Translations under genes and position numbers: made by a program
In this document: in pieces, positions 1 to 7,328 of the stretch
Numbering within the stretch: position 1 is the stretch's first letter
Layout: every line of letters begins with the position of its first letter
Source: Pseudomonadota bacterium
GTDB lineage: Bacteria; Pseudomonadota; Alphaproteobacteria; Caulobacterales; Caulobacteraceae
Assembly: GCA_023412655.1 (NCBI GenBank)
Contig: JAEYNH010000035.1
Location: forward strand, 1-31,177
DNA: 31,177 nucleotides
Reading direction: 5' to 3'
The notes under the pieces: generated by a model
The model's input: the letters and a program-made list of their open reading frames with translations, nothing else
The model's database searches: none
Told to the model about the DNA's origin: nothing

Positions 1-2
1 CC

Positions 3-857
3 GCGGGCCAAAAGCGCTACAGCCGCGCGGCCGAGGAGCTGGCGGTGACCCACGGCGCCGTCAGCCAACAGATCCGCAAGCTGGAGGACGAGCTGGGTGC
101 GCGGCTGTTCGAGCGGCGCGGCAACGCCATGATCCCCACCGCGGAGGCCGAACGCCTGGCGCGCGAGGTGGGGCGTGCGCACGACATCCTCAAGAACGCC
201 GTGGCCGCCTTCGCCAAGGTCGCCGAGCGCGACCCGCTGGTGGTCAGCCTAGACCCGCAGTTCGCCAACCGCTGGCTGCCCACCCGCCTGCCCGGGCTGT
301 TGGGCGATCCCGCCGGCGCCAACCTGGAACTGCGGGTGGACTCGCGCTTGGCCGACTTCGTCACGGACGGCGTGGACATGGGTCTGCGCTACGGCGCCGG
401 GAACTGGCCGGGCGTCGAGAAGGTGCGCCTGTTCCGCGAGACCCTGCTGCCGGTCTGCAGCCCCGAGCTCCTGGCCCGCCATCCCATGGCCCAGCCTGCG
501 GACCTGCTGTCGGCGCCGCTTCTGCACCACAGCCATCGGCCCTGGGGGCTGTGGTTCGGCCATTTCGGGCTTGAGGCGCCGCTGCAGCAGGGGATGATCT
601 TCGAGGACTCGGTGATGCTGCTGGAGGCCGCGGCCCAGGGCCTCGGAGTCGCCCTGGCCCGCAGCGGCCTTATCGAACAGGACCTGCGCTCGGGGCGGCT
701 GGTGCGACCCTTCGAACTGGATGTGGCCTCGGATCTTGGCTTCTGGGTGGTCTGGCGGCCGGACAGCCGAAAGTTGCGGCGCATACACGCCCTGCGCGAC
801 TGGATGGTGGCGGCGGCTGGAGGCGACGGCGCTGCGGAGACAACCGCGGCTGCATGA
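3..857 (+). CDS. LysR-family transcriptional regulator, GcvA-like (5' end cut off)
   Basis: The reading frame is open from the window edge, so the true start lies outside. The visible N-terminus carries the second half of a LysR winged helix-turn-helix: an AAEELAVTHGAVSQQIRKLE segment followed by LGARLFERRG, which is the recognition helix and wing. The remaining roughly 200 residues fit a periplasmic-binding-protein-like LysR effector domain, with the GcvA-type pattern of a DxGLRYGAG segment and a late EAAAQGLGVALARSGL segment. LysR proteins bind DNA as tetramers and respond to a small ligand; the ligand cannot be read from the sequence. The next gene on the same strand (hydroxyacyl-CoA dehydrogenase) starts 121 bases downstream behind its own promoter-like motif, so the two are probably not one operon. 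Regulation of that gene by this one is possible but not shown. Family assignment is firm, specificity unknown. Confidence 0.9.
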   Translation, partial: AGQKRYSRAAEELAVTHGAVSQQIRKLEDELGARLFERRGNAMIPTAEAERLAREVGRAHDILKNAVAAFAKVAERDPLVVSLDPQFANRWLPTRLPGLLGDPAGANLELRVDSRLADFVTDGVDMGLRYGAGNWPGVEKVRLFRETLLPVCSPELLARHPMAQPADLLSAPLLHHSHRPWGLWFGHFGLEAPLQQGMIFEDSVMLLEAAAQGLGVALARSGLIEQDLRSGRLVRPFELDVASDLGFWVVWRPDSRKLRRIHALRDWMVAAAGGDGAAETTAAA

Positions 858-892
858 CGCCGCGTAAGCGGTGCTGCGCCGCAGCAAAAGCC

Positions 893-918
893 TTGCCGCA
901 CTGCGCTCGGGCTATGTT
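893..918 (+). promoter_or_regulatory. Predicted housekeeping promoter for the hydroxyacyl-CoA dehydrogenase gene
   Basis: TTGCCGC at 893-899 is followed after 11 bases by GCTATGTT at 911-918. This resembles the Caulobacter housekeeping consensus TTGACGS-N10-14-GCTANAWC: six of seven positions in the -35 element, weaker at the end of the -10. The predicted start site is about 924, leaving a leader of about 55 bases. No experimental support is available here. Confidence 0.5.
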
Positions 919-921
919 AGA

Positions 922-943
922 ACACCGTCACATATGACCGTGT
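922..943. promoter_or_regulatory. Palindrome overlapping the predicted start site; candidate operator
   Basis: Arms ACAC-c-GTCA and TGAC-c-GTGT surround a four-base centre (cata). Outer four and inner four bases of each arm pair perfectly; one symmetric position does not. The element begins four bases after the -10 motif, a position typical for repressor sites. The protein that would bind it is unknown. Confidence 0.4.
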
Positions 944-978
944 GCGCTCCGCAAGCGCCATATCGAGGCTTAGGCTGA

Positions 979-1857
979 ATGGTTCAGATCAGGTCCGTCG
1001 GCGTTATCGGCGCCGGCCAGATGGGTTCGGGCATAGCGCATGTCTGCGCCCTCGGCGGCTATGACGTCCTGCTGCACGATGTCAGTGAAGAACGGGTCAT
1101 CCAGGGCATTTCGACCATCGAGAAGAACCTGGCCCGGCAGGTGTCCCGCGGCCTGATCGAGCCCGCCGCCATGGAAGCGGCCATGGCGCGCATCAAGCCC
1201 GCCCCGGAACTGCAGTCCATCGGCCAGACCGACCTGGCCATCGAGGCCGCCACCGAGGACGAAGAGGTCAAGAAGGCCATCTTCAAGGCGCTGGCGCCGC
1301 ATCTGGCGTCGGGCACCATCCTGGCCTCGAACACCTCGTCGATCTCGATCACGCGGCTGGCGTCCACGACCGACCGGCCCGAGCGGTTCATCGGCCTTCA
1401 CTTCATGAACCCAGTGCCGGTCATGAAGCTGGTGGAGATCATCCGCGGCATCGCCACCGACGCCGAGACCTACGAGACGGCGGTCAACTTCGCCAAGTCC
1501 CTGGGGAAGACCACCTCCAACGCCGAGGACTTCCCCGCCTTCATCGTCAACCGCATCCTGGTGCCGATGATCAACGAGGCGATCTACACCCTCTATGAGG
1601 GGGTGGGCACGGTGGACGCCATCGACACCGCCATGAAGCTCGGCGCCAACCATCCGATGGGCCCGCTGGAGCTCGGCGACTTCATCGGCCTCGACACCGT
1701 CCTGTCGATCATGAACGTGCTGTACGAGGGGCTGTCGGACTCCAAGTACCGGCCGTGCCCGCTGCTGGTTAAGTACGTCGAGGCCGGCTGGCTCGGCCGC
1801 AAGGCCGGCCGGGGCTTCTACGACTATCGGGGCGAAAAGCCGGTGCCCACCCGCTGA
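979..1857 (+). CDS. 3-hydroxybutyryl-CoA dehydrogenase (3-hydroxyacyl-CoA dehydrogenase family)
   Basis: This is a soluble NAD(P)-dependent enzyme interconverting 3-hydroxyacyl-CoA and 3-oxoacyl-CoA, probably in short-chain fatty acid or butyrate metabolism. The 292-residue length is that of stand-alone short-chain enzymes (PaaH/Hbd type), not the fused FadB type. The Rossmann dinucleotide motif GAGQMGSGIA is at residues 11-20. SNTSS is at about 118-122, and HFMNPVPVMKLVEI begins with the expected catalytic histidine H141. The C-terminal helical domain contains NRILVPMINEA and ends in GRKAGRGFYDY, typical of the family. The ATG at 979 has a GAGG motif about ten bases upstream. It sits alone behind its own promoter-like motif and palindrome. 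Enzyme class is very likely; the preferred chain length is inferred from size and similarity to short-chain members. Confidence 0.93.
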   Translation: MVQIRSVGVIGAGQMGSGIAHVCALGGYDVLLHDVSEERVIQGISTIEKNLARQVSRGLIEPAAMEAAMARIKPAPELQSIGQTDLAIEAATEDEEVKKAIFKALAPHLASGTILASNTSSISITRLASTTDRPERFIGLHFMNPVPVMKLVEIIRGIATDAETYETAVNFAKSLGKTTSNAEDFPAFIVNRILVPMINEAIYTLYEGVGTVDAIDTAMKLGANHPMGPLELGDFIGLDTVLSIMNVLYEGLSDSKYRPCPLLVKYVEAGWLGRKAGRGFYDYRGEKPVPTR

Positions 1858-1908
1858 GGCGGGCCGCCAGAGCCTTCATCCATATAACTCGAATCTCTCC
1901 TCGCCGGC

Positions 1909-1939
1909 GTCGGCGTGGGGCATGCTCATCCGTCCTTTG
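1909..1939 (+). promoter_or_regulatory. Predicted ECF42-type promoter before the DGPF gene
   Basis: GTCGG at 1909-1913, 17 bases, then CGTCCTTTG at 1931-1939. The same two blocks with exactly the same 17-base gap occur before the VOC gene at 3657-3687, on the other side of the sigma-factor gene. A TGTCG-like -35 with a CGTC-like -10 agrees with what I recall for ECF42 targets. A start site near 1941-1945 would rule out the upstream ATG at 1922 and supports the ATG at 1961. Confidence 0.6.
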
Positions 1940-1960
1940 ATCGTGATGAGGCCCTTCCCG

Positions 1961-2353
1961 ATGCTCTACGCCCTGCTCTGCTACAACGCCGAAGACGTGG
2001 TCTTTTCCTGGAGCAAGGAAGAGGACGATGCGGTCATGGCCCGGCTCGGCGAGGTGAGCGAGCGGCTCCAGAAGGCCGGCAAGCTCGGGCCGTCGTTGCG
2101 GCTGCTGCCCACCACCGCCGCCACCACCCTGCGCAAGAGCGACCCGCCGATGATCATCGACGGCCCCTTCGCCGAGACGAAGGAGCAGCTGCTGGGCTTC
2201 TATGTCCTGGACTGCGAGAGCCTGGACGAGGCCCTGCAGATCGCCGGCGAGCTCGGCCGGGCCAATCCGGGCGGCGCCTATGAGATTCGTCCCGTCCGCC
2301 TGTACTCGCCTGGCGCCCTGCCCGCAGAGGCCGCCGAGAAGGTGAGCGTCTAG
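1961..2353 (+). CDS. YCII/DGPF-domain protein, partner of an ECF42 sigma factor
   Basis: This is a 130-residue dimeric alpha-beta barrel-type protein of the YCII-related family. It carries the defining DGPF motif at residues 67-70, followed by AETKEQLLGFYVLDC. It lies four bases upstream of the sigma factor, so the two are almost certainly co-transcribed. Genes of this family are the standard genomic partners and targets of ECF42 sigma factors; their biochemical role is unresolved. I chose the ATG at 1961, with TGATGAGG about ten bases upstream. The in-frame ATG at 1922 lies inside the predicted ECF promoter, and the protein beginning MLYALLCYN matches the usual start of the domain. The ATG at 1946 is a second possibility. 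Family is sure, function unknown. Confidence 0.9.
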   Translation: MLYALLCYNAEDVVFSWSKEEDDAVMARLGEVSERLQKAGKLGPSLRLLPTTAATTLRKSDPPMIIDGPFAETKEQLLGFYVLDCESLDEALQIAGELGRANPGGAYEIRPVRLYSPGALPAEAAEKVSV

Positions 2354-2357
2354 GGCC

Positions 2358-3626
2358 ATGGCTGATCCGGCCTGGATCAACGCGCAGATCACCGCCGCCC
2401 GGCCGCAGGCGGTCGGCGCCCTGTTGCGCTATTTCCGGGACCTGGACACGGCCGAGGAGGCGTTCCAGGACGCCTGCCTGCGAGCGATGAAGAACTGGCC
2501 CACGAACGGCCCGCCCCGGGACCCGGCCGCTTGGCTGATCATGGTCGGCCGGAACGCGGCTCTCGACGGGGTGCGCCGCCGGGCGAAGCAGACCGAACTG
2601 CCGCCCGAAGAGACCCTATCGGACCTCGAAGACGCCGAAAGCCGCGCGGCCGAGCAGATCGATCACGCCGATTACCGGGACGACGTCCTGCGCCTGCTGT
2701 TCATCTGCTGCCATCCCGACCTGCCGCCGGTGCAGCAGATCGCCCTGGCCCTGCGCATCGTGTCGGGCCTCTCCGTGAAGCAGATCGCCCGCGCCTTCCT
2801 GGTGTCGGAAGCGGCCATGGAACAGCGGATAACCCGCGCCAAACGCCAGGTGGGCGCGGCCGGCGTGGCCTTCGGCGCGCCGAGCCCCGCCGAACGGTCG
2901 GAGCGCGTCGGCGCCGTCCTCGCCATGCTCTATCTGGTGTTCAACGAGGGCTACTCTGCGGGCGACAATCCGGCCCGGGCCGAGCTGTGCGGCGAGGCGA
3001 TCCGCCTGACACGCCTCCTGCTCCGGCTCTACCAGACCGAGCCCGAGGTCATGGGCCTGCTGGCGCTGATGCTGATCCAGGACGCTCGCAGCGCCGCCCG
3101 CTTCGATGAGGACGGCCAGATCGTGCTGCTGGAAGACCAGGACCGCAGTCTCTGGAACCGCAAGGCCATCGCGGAGGGGCTCGCCCTGATCGACAAGGCC
3201 ATGCGCCACCGCAGGCCCGGGGCCTATCAGGTGCAGGCCGCCATCGCCGCGTTGCATGTGCGGGCGCCCTCCGCCGCTGAAACGGACTGGGTGCAGATCG
3301 AGCGGCTCTACGTCACTCTCGAGCGGCTGACGCCCTCACCGGTGGTCACGCTCAACCGCGCCGTGGCCGTCAGCAAGGTGGAAGGCCCCGAAGCCGCCCT
3401 GGCCCTGGTCGAGCCGCTGACGGAGCGGCTGGCGGGCTATTTCCATCTGCATGGCCTGAGGGGCGCACTGCTGCTCGAGCTGGGCCGTAAGGCCGAGGCG
3501 CGGGAGGCCTTCGACAGGGCCATCGCCCTGGCCAACACCGCCGCCGAGGCCGCGCATATCCGCCAGCACCTCGACCGGCTGATGGCCGACCACCCGCCGC
3601 CGCAGGACCAGCCGGGGGCGGCGTAA
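2358..3626 (+). CDS. ECF42-type RNA polymerase sigma factor with C-terminal TPR-like extension
   Basis: This is a 422-residue sigma factor, twice the length of a minimal ECF protein. Region 2 spans about residues 20-77, including a DTAEEAFQDACLRAM segment and then RNAALDGVRRRA. Region 4 spans about 125-167, including GLSVKQIARAFLVSEAAMEQ as the DNA-reading helix-turn-helix. The next segment (about 185-290) has the LYLVFNEGYSAG signature seen in this group. The tail to the C-terminus is helical and repeat-like, with a final TPR-type helix pair. No anti-sigma factor is encoded nearby, which is usual for ECF42, where the extension is thought to control activity. It is coupled to the DGPF gene upstream, and both that gene and the downstream VOC gene carry a matching promoter motif, so autoregulation and control of the VOC gene are inferred. 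Confidence 0.92.
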   Translation: MADPAWINAQITAARPQAVGALLRYFRDLDTAEEAFQDACLRAMKNWPTNGPPRDPAAWLIMVGRNAALDGVRRRAKQTELPPEETLSDLEDAESRAAEQIDHADYRDDVLRLLFICCHPDLPPVQQIALALRIVSGLSVKQIARAFLVSEAAMEQRITRAKRQVGAAGVAFGAPSPAERSERVGAVLAMLYLVFNEGYSAGDNPARAELCGEAIRLTRLLLRLYQTEPEVMGLLALMLIQDARSAARFDEDGQIVLLEDQDRSLWNRKAIAEGLALIDKAMRHRRPGAYQVQAAIAALHVRAPSAAETDWVQIERLYVTLERLTPSPVVTLNRAVAVSKVEGPEAALALVEPLTERLAGYFHLHGLRGALLLELGRKAEAREAFDRAIALANTAAEAAHIRQHLDRLMADHPPPQDQPGAA

Positions 3627-3656
3627 TCAACGCGTAATCAAAAGGTGTGCGCCCTT

Positions 3657-3687
3657 GTCGGACGACCATGGTTCGGTTCGTCCTTTG
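3657..3687 (+). promoter_or_regulatory. Predicted ECF42-type promoter before the VOC gene
   Basis: GTCGG at 3657-3661, 17 bases, then CGTCCTTTG at 3679-3687. Both blocks and spacing match the motif before the DGPF gene at 1909-1939, while the 17-base spacer differs. The predicted start site, around 3690, leaves a short leader with an AGGAGA ribosome site at 3703-3708. Confidence 0.6.
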
Positions 3688-3715
3688 GCAGGACGGAAGA
3701 ACAGGAGAAATCCCG

Positions 3716-4138
3716 ATGTCGGAAACGCTCGACCCGCAGGTCCCCGCGAAGGCCGCCCCCAAGGGCGGCGTGGTCGCCTATCTGAACGTGGACGGCGCCG
3801 TTAAGGCCGCCGAGTTCTACGTGAAGGCCTTCGGCGCCGAGATCGCGGGCATGATGCCGCCTGACGACAAGGGCCGGACCATGCACGCCCACCTCTACAT
3901 CAACGGCAGCTCGGTGATGCTCTCCGACTTCTATCCCGAGCACGGCCACGCCTTCGAGAAGCCGCAGGCGTTCAGCCTCACCCTGATCGTGGACGACATC
4001 CAGGCCTGGCACCGCCGGGCGGTGGACGCCGGCGCGACCACCACCACCGAGCCGCAGAAGATGTTCTGGGGCGACTACTATGGCGAGGTTCTCGACCCGT
4101 TCGGCGTCCGCTGGGCCCTCAACCAGGCCGGCGAATAG
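3716..4138 (+). CDS. VOC-superfamily protein, PhnB/glyoxalase-like
   Basis: This 140-residue cytoplasmic protein has the paired beta-alpha-beta-beta-beta units of the vicinal-oxygen-chelate fold. It opens with VAYLNVDGAVKAAEFYVKAF, continues through MHAHLYINGSSVMLSD, and ends with GDYYGEVLDPFGVRWAL, a pattern typical of PhnB-like proteins. The metal-binding histidine and glutamate expected of true glyoxalase I are not clear, so catalytic activity is uncertain. The start at 3716 follows an AGGAGA ribosome site; a longer in-frame version from 3647 would begin upstream of the predicted promoter and is unlikely. Its promoter motif matches that of the DGPF gene, making it a probable member of the ECF42 regulon. 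VOC proteins are common around such sigma factors. Confidence 0.85.
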   Translation: MSETLDPQVPAKAAPKGGVVAYLNVDGAVKAAEFYVKAFGAEIAGMMPPDDKGRTMHAHLYINGSSVMLSDFYPEHGHAFEKPQAFSLTLIVDDIQAWHRRAVDAGATTTTEPQKMFWGDYYGEVLDPFGVRWALNQAGE

Positions 4139-4147
4139 GCCCGCCAA

Positions 4148-4180
4148 GCCCGCGGCGCTCCTCCCCGCCGCGCCGCGGGC
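4148..4180 (+). repeat. Perfect 11-bp inverted repeat between the VOC and DoxX-like genes
   Basis: Left arm 4148-4158 (GCCCGCGGCGC) pairs perfectly with 4170-4180; the loop is 11 bases and pyrimidine-rich. No T-run follows, so it is not a standard intrinsic terminator. It may attenuate read-through or stabilise the 3' end of the VOC transcript. The pyrimidine stretch CTCCT at 4158-4162 is complementary to the AGGAG ribosome site at 4197-4201. Confidence 0.6.
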
Positions 4181-4209
4181 CGCCCTTCTCAGCACAAGGA
4201 GTTGAGACG

Positions 4210-4638
4210 ATGACGGACGTCACCATCGGGCCGCCGGGTGGCAGCGTGGGCCGCTGGGCCGGCTGGGCGCTTACCGGCGCCTTCACGCTGTTCATGATCC
4301 CCGATATCGCGATCAAGCTCATCCGCCTGCCCATCGTAGAAGAGACCGGCGCGCAGCTCGGCCTGCCTCCAGGGTCCGGCTTCGGCATCGGCGTGCTGGA
4401 ATTGATCCTGCTGGCCCTGTACCTGGCGCCCCGCACCGCCGTCCTCGGCGCGGTGCTGTTCACGGCCCTGTTCGGCGGGACGCTGGCGATCCACTGGATC
4501 CAGGGAAATCCCCTTTTCAGCCACATGCTGTTCGGCGTCTATCTGGCGCTCTTTGCCTGGGGCGGGCTCTGGCTGCGCACCCCGACGCTGCGCGAAATCT
4601 TTCCGTTGCGGCGGCAAGGCCGGGCCGGCGCCCGTTAA
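4210..4638 (+). CDS. DoxX-like integral membrane protein
   Basis: This 142-residue protein has four predicted membrane helices, at about residues 15-33, 55-74, 77-96 and 103-121. The pattern is that of the DoxX-like family: a GWALTGAFTLFMIPDIAIKL first helix, a PPGSGFGIGVLELILLALYL second helix, and a histidine (AIHW) in the third. The function of this subfamily is unknown; DoxX relatives have been linked to redox or thiol homeostasis, which cannot be shown here. AAGGAG at 4196-4201 gives a strong ribosome site. Members of this family often accompany ECF42 sigma factors, and the gene follows the VOC gene by 71 bases with a hairpin between, so it may be a distal member of that module. Confidence 0.82.
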   Translation: MTDVTIGPPGGSVGRWAGWALTGAFTLFMIPDIAIKLIRLPIVEETGAQLGLPPGSGFGIGVLELILLALYLAPRTAVLGAVLFTALFGGTLAIHWIQGNPLFSHMLFGVYLALFAWGGLWLRTPTLREIFPLRRQGRAGAR

Positions 4639-4698
4639 TCCATTCGACTTCGGCGGATTCCGCGTCCGATACTCGCAGGTGATTCGGATGGCGGACCC

Positions 4699-5967
4699 AT
4701 GCGGCGGCTGACGCTAGCGCTCCTCTGCGCGACCTATCTCTGCCTCTCGCTGATCGTCGCGCTCACGCTGTGGCGGAACGGCGGCGGGTGGGGCGCGGGC
4801 CTGGCTGCCCTCATCGGCGGCCTGGGGCTTTGCTTCGCCTTCCACGGCCTGATCGCCCGGGCGCTGGATTCCACCGCCATCAAGGGTGAGATCGAGACGG
4901 TGCGCGAAGCCCACCGCATCCTGCTCGACCAGGTGGAGCGGCTCGACGCCCGGCTCACCCAGGTGGCCCAGGCGGTGGAGATCGACGTCTCCCGCTCGGA
5001 AGAGCTGTCCGACGAAGTCCACATGCTCGAGGGGCTGGTCCAGAAGCTCCAGCAGCGCTTCGACGAAGGCGCCTCGGCCCCCGTGCCCTTTCCCGACCGG
5101 GCGGGAGCGGAGCCCCGGCGGACCGCCGGCCTGTTCGAGACGGTGCGCGAGGCGCTGGCCGAGAACCGCGTCGACCTCTACCTGCAGCCGGTGGTCTCCC
5201 TGCCCCAGCGGCGGACGGTCTTCTACGAGAGCTTCTCACGGCTGCGCGACCCTACCGGTCGGGTGATCATGCCCGCTGAGTACCTGACCGTCGCCGAGCC
5301 GGCCGGCCTGGTCACGGCGATCGACAACCTGCTGCTTTTCCGCTGCGTCCAGATCGTCCGGCGCCTGGCCAAGCAGGACCGGCGCATCGGCATCTTCTGC
5401 AACATCTCCATGGCCAGCCTGGCCGACGAGAGCTTCTTCCCCCAGTTCCTCGACCTGCTCACCGCCAATCGCGACCTCGCGGGCGCGCTGATCTTCGAGG
5501 TCGGCCAGGCGGCCTTCGACGCCCGGGGATCTGTGGAAGCGCGCAACATGGGCAAGCTGGCCGAACTGGGCTTCCGGTTCAGCCTCGACAAGGTGGTCGA
5601 CCTCGACCTCGACCTCCAGGACCTCGCCCGGGCCGACGTCAAGTTCGTGAAGATCGGCTCCCAAGGCCTGCTGGACGAGCTCACCGAAATCGACGGCCGG
5701 CTGGTGCTGAAGTCCCTGCCCGACCTCGCCGCCGAGGACTTCGCCCAACTCACCCGCCGCTACGGCATCGAGCTGATCGCCGAGAAGGTGGAGGGCGAGC
5801 GCCAGGTGGTGGACATCCTCGAGCTCGACATCGGCTTCGGCCAGGGCCACCTGTTCGGCGAGCCGCGGGCCATCAAGGACCAGGTGCTGGCCGAGGCGGG
5901 CCCGCCGCCCGCCATGGCGCCCCGCGCCCTGCAGGCGACGCCGCTCCGCCGGGCCGCCTTCGGCTAG
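4699..5967 (+). CDS. tipF: TipF-like flagellar positioning protein with degenerate EAL domain
   Basis: This 422-residue protein has two N-terminal membrane helices (about 3-23 and 31-50), a coiled-coil region (about 60-125, rich in EVREAH and LEGLVQKLQQ heptads) and an EAL-type domain (about 145-395). The catalytic set is eroded. EAL reads ESF at 177-179, the usual EITE position is EVGQ at 267-270, and the normal DDFG metal site reads DKVV at 297-300. Some ligand-pocket features persist, including AEKVE at 361-365 and a GFGQGHLFGEP end. This layout is that of Caulobacter TipF, which binds cyclic di-GMP without degrading it and directs flagellum assembly at the new pole. I therefore infer a c-di-GMP receptor rather than a phosphodiesterase. 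No flagellar genes lie nearby, as expected for tipF. The gene name rests on architecture, not alignment. Confidence 0.78.
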   Translation: MRRLTLALLCATYLCLSLIVALTLWRNGGGWGAGLAALIGGLGLCFAFHGLIARALDSTAIKGEIETVREAHRILLDQVERLDARLTQVAQAVEIDVSRSEELSDEVHMLEGLVQKLQQRFDEGASAPVPFPDRAGAEPRRTAGLFETVREALAENRVDLYLQPVVSLPQRRTVFYESFSRLRDPTGRVIMPAEYLTVAEPAGLVTAIDNLLLFRCVQIVRRLAKQDRRIGIFCNISMASLADESFFPQFLDLLTANRDLAGALIFEVGQAAFDARGSVEARNMGKLAELGFRFSLDKVVDLDLDLQDLARADVKFVKIGSQGLLDELTEIDGRLVLKSLPDLAAEDFAQLTRRYGIELIAEKVEGERQVVDILELDIGFGQGHLFGEPRAIKDQVLAEAGPPPAMAPRALQATPLRRAAFG

Positions 5968-6014
5968 CCTTGGTGATTGACGGGCCCGGCCCTTAGCCGA
6001 TACCGCCCGGAGCC

Positions 6015-6878
6015 ATGACCTCCCTGACCCTCGCCGACGGCCTCTCCGCGATCGCGGACCGCTACGACGCCCTGCTCTGCGACGTCTGGGGCGTGCTCCA
6101 CAACGGCCGCGAGAGCTTCCCCGCCGCGCGCGACGCCCTGGCCCGCTTCAAGGCCGAGCGGGGGCCGGTGGTGCTGATCACCAACGCGCCGCGGCCGCAT
6201 ACGCCGATCATCGAACAACTGGCGGGGCTGGGCGTGGGGCCCGAGTGCTTCAGCGAGGTGGTGACGTCCGGCGACGCCACCCGCACCCTGCTCGCCGAGC
6301 GGGCGCCCGGGCCATTCTGGAAGATCGGTCCCGACCGGGACTGGCCGCTGTACGAGGGCCTGGGGGTCGACCTCGTCCCGCTCGAGGAGGCGCGCTTCAT
6401 CTCGTGCACCGGCCCCTTCGACGACGAGAACGAGACCCCCGAGGACTACCGCGAGCGGTTCCTGGGCGCCGTCGCCCGCGGTCTGCCGATGATCTGCGCC
6501 AATCCGGACATCGTGGTGCAGCGGGGCGACCAGCTGATCTACTGCGGCGGCGCCCTCGCCCAGCTCTACGAGGCCCTGGGCGGGCAGGTGCTGATGGCGG
6601 GCAAGCCGCATCCGGCCATCTATGACCTCGCCCTGCGGAAGGCCGCAGACAGCCTCGCCGGCCCCCTTGAGCGACGGCGGGTGCTGTGCATCGGGGACGG
6701 CCTGCCCACCGATATCCGCGGGGCCAACGCCCAGCAGCTCGACGTGCTGTTCGTCGCCAACGGCATCCATGGCGAGGAAACCGTGCGCGACGGGATCGTC
6801 GACGTGGCCGCCGCCCGGCGCCTGCTGGCCATCGAGGGGCTGACGGCCACCTGGGCCCTCGCCGACCTTGTCTGGTAA
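6015..6878 (+). CDS. HAD-superfamily phosphatase, class IIA (TIGR01459 type)
   Basis: This 287-residue soluble hydrolase has the four HAD motifs. Motif I is DALLCDVWGVLHNG near the N-terminus, with the nucleophile aspartate and the tryptophan in place of the second aspartate that is usual in this subfamily. Motif II is VVLITNAPRP, motif III is the lysine of GKPHPAIYDLAL, and motif IV is CIGDGLPTDIRGA. The region between motifs II and III forms the C2-type cap of class IIA, relating it to NagD-like sugar-phosphate and p-nitrophenyl-phosphatases. The natural substrate is unknown. The ATG at 6015 follows a purine-rich stretch (CGGAGCC). It is 27 bases upstream of the MaoC gene, so the HAD, maoC and ribF genes probably form one transcription unit. 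Confidence 0.88.
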   Translation: MTSLTLADGLSAIADRYDALLCDVWGVLHNGRESFPAARDALARFKAERGPVVLITNAPRPHTPIIEQLAGLGVGPECFSEVVTSGDATRTLLAERAPGPFWKIGPDRDWPLYEGLGVDLVPLEEARFISCTGPFDDENETPEDYRERFLGAVARGLPMICANPDIVVQRGDQLIYCGGALAQLYEALGGQVLMAGKPHPAIYDLALRKAADSLAGPLERRRVLCIGDGLPTDIRGANAQQLDVLFVANGIHGEETVRDGIVDVAAARRLLAIEGLTATWALADLVW

Positions 6879-6905
6879 GAACGTCGAAAGCGGAGAGGAT
6901 CGAGC

Positions 6906-7328
6906 TTGCAGGGCCTCTATTTCGAAGACCTGTCCGTCGGCCGCTCGGCCGCGATGACCCGCGTGGTGGAGGAGGCCGACATCGTCGCCTTCGCCAAGGT
7001 GTCGGGGGACCAGAACCCGGTCCACCTCGACGCCGACTACGCCAAGACCACCAGCTTCGGAGAGCGCATCGCCCACGGCATGCTGTCGGGGGCCTACATC
7101 TCGGCCGTGCTCGGTACGAAGCTGCCCGGTCCCGGCGCCATCTACCTGTCCCAGGCCCTGACCTTCCGCCGGCCGGTGCGGATCGGCGACGCCGTCACCG
7201 CCCGCGTGACCGTGAAGGCGCTGGACGAGCGCCGCGGCCGGGTGACCCTCGAAACCGTCTGCGAGGTCGACGGACGGGCCGTCGTGGACGGCGAGGCCGT
7301 GGTCATCGCCCCCCGCAGGCCGGCATGA
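6906..7328 (+). CDS. MaoC-family (R)-specific enoyl-CoA hydratase, PhaJ-like
   Basis: This 140-residue single hot-dog domain protein hydrates trans-2-enoyl-CoA to (R)-3-hydroxyacyl-CoA. The active-site motif SGDQNPVHLD holds the expected catalytic pair D35 and H40. It is followed by FGERIAHGMLSGAYISAVLG, the second hallmark of PhaJ-type hydratases. In other bacteria PhaJ supplies monomers for polyhydroxyalkanoate synthesis; no synthase is in this window, so that role is inference. The start is a TTG at 6906, chosen because it gives the normal MaoC N-terminus (LYFEDLSVGR) and follows GGAGAGGAT. The stop overlaps the ribF start codon (ATGA), so translation of the two is coupled. Confidence 0.88.
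   Translation: MQGLYFEDLSVGRSAAMTRVVEEADIVAFAKVSGDQNPVHLDADYAKTTSFGERIAHGMLSGAYISAVLGTKLPGPGAIYLSQALTFRRPVRIGDAVTARVTVKALDERRGRVTLETVCEVDGRAVVDGEAVVIAPRRPA

Noticed and set aside
3660..3683. GGACGA/TCGTCC inverted repeat before the VOC gene as an operator
   Set aside because: It overlaps the promoter blocks and is explained by the -35 and -10 sequences; it is absent from the matching DGPF promoter.
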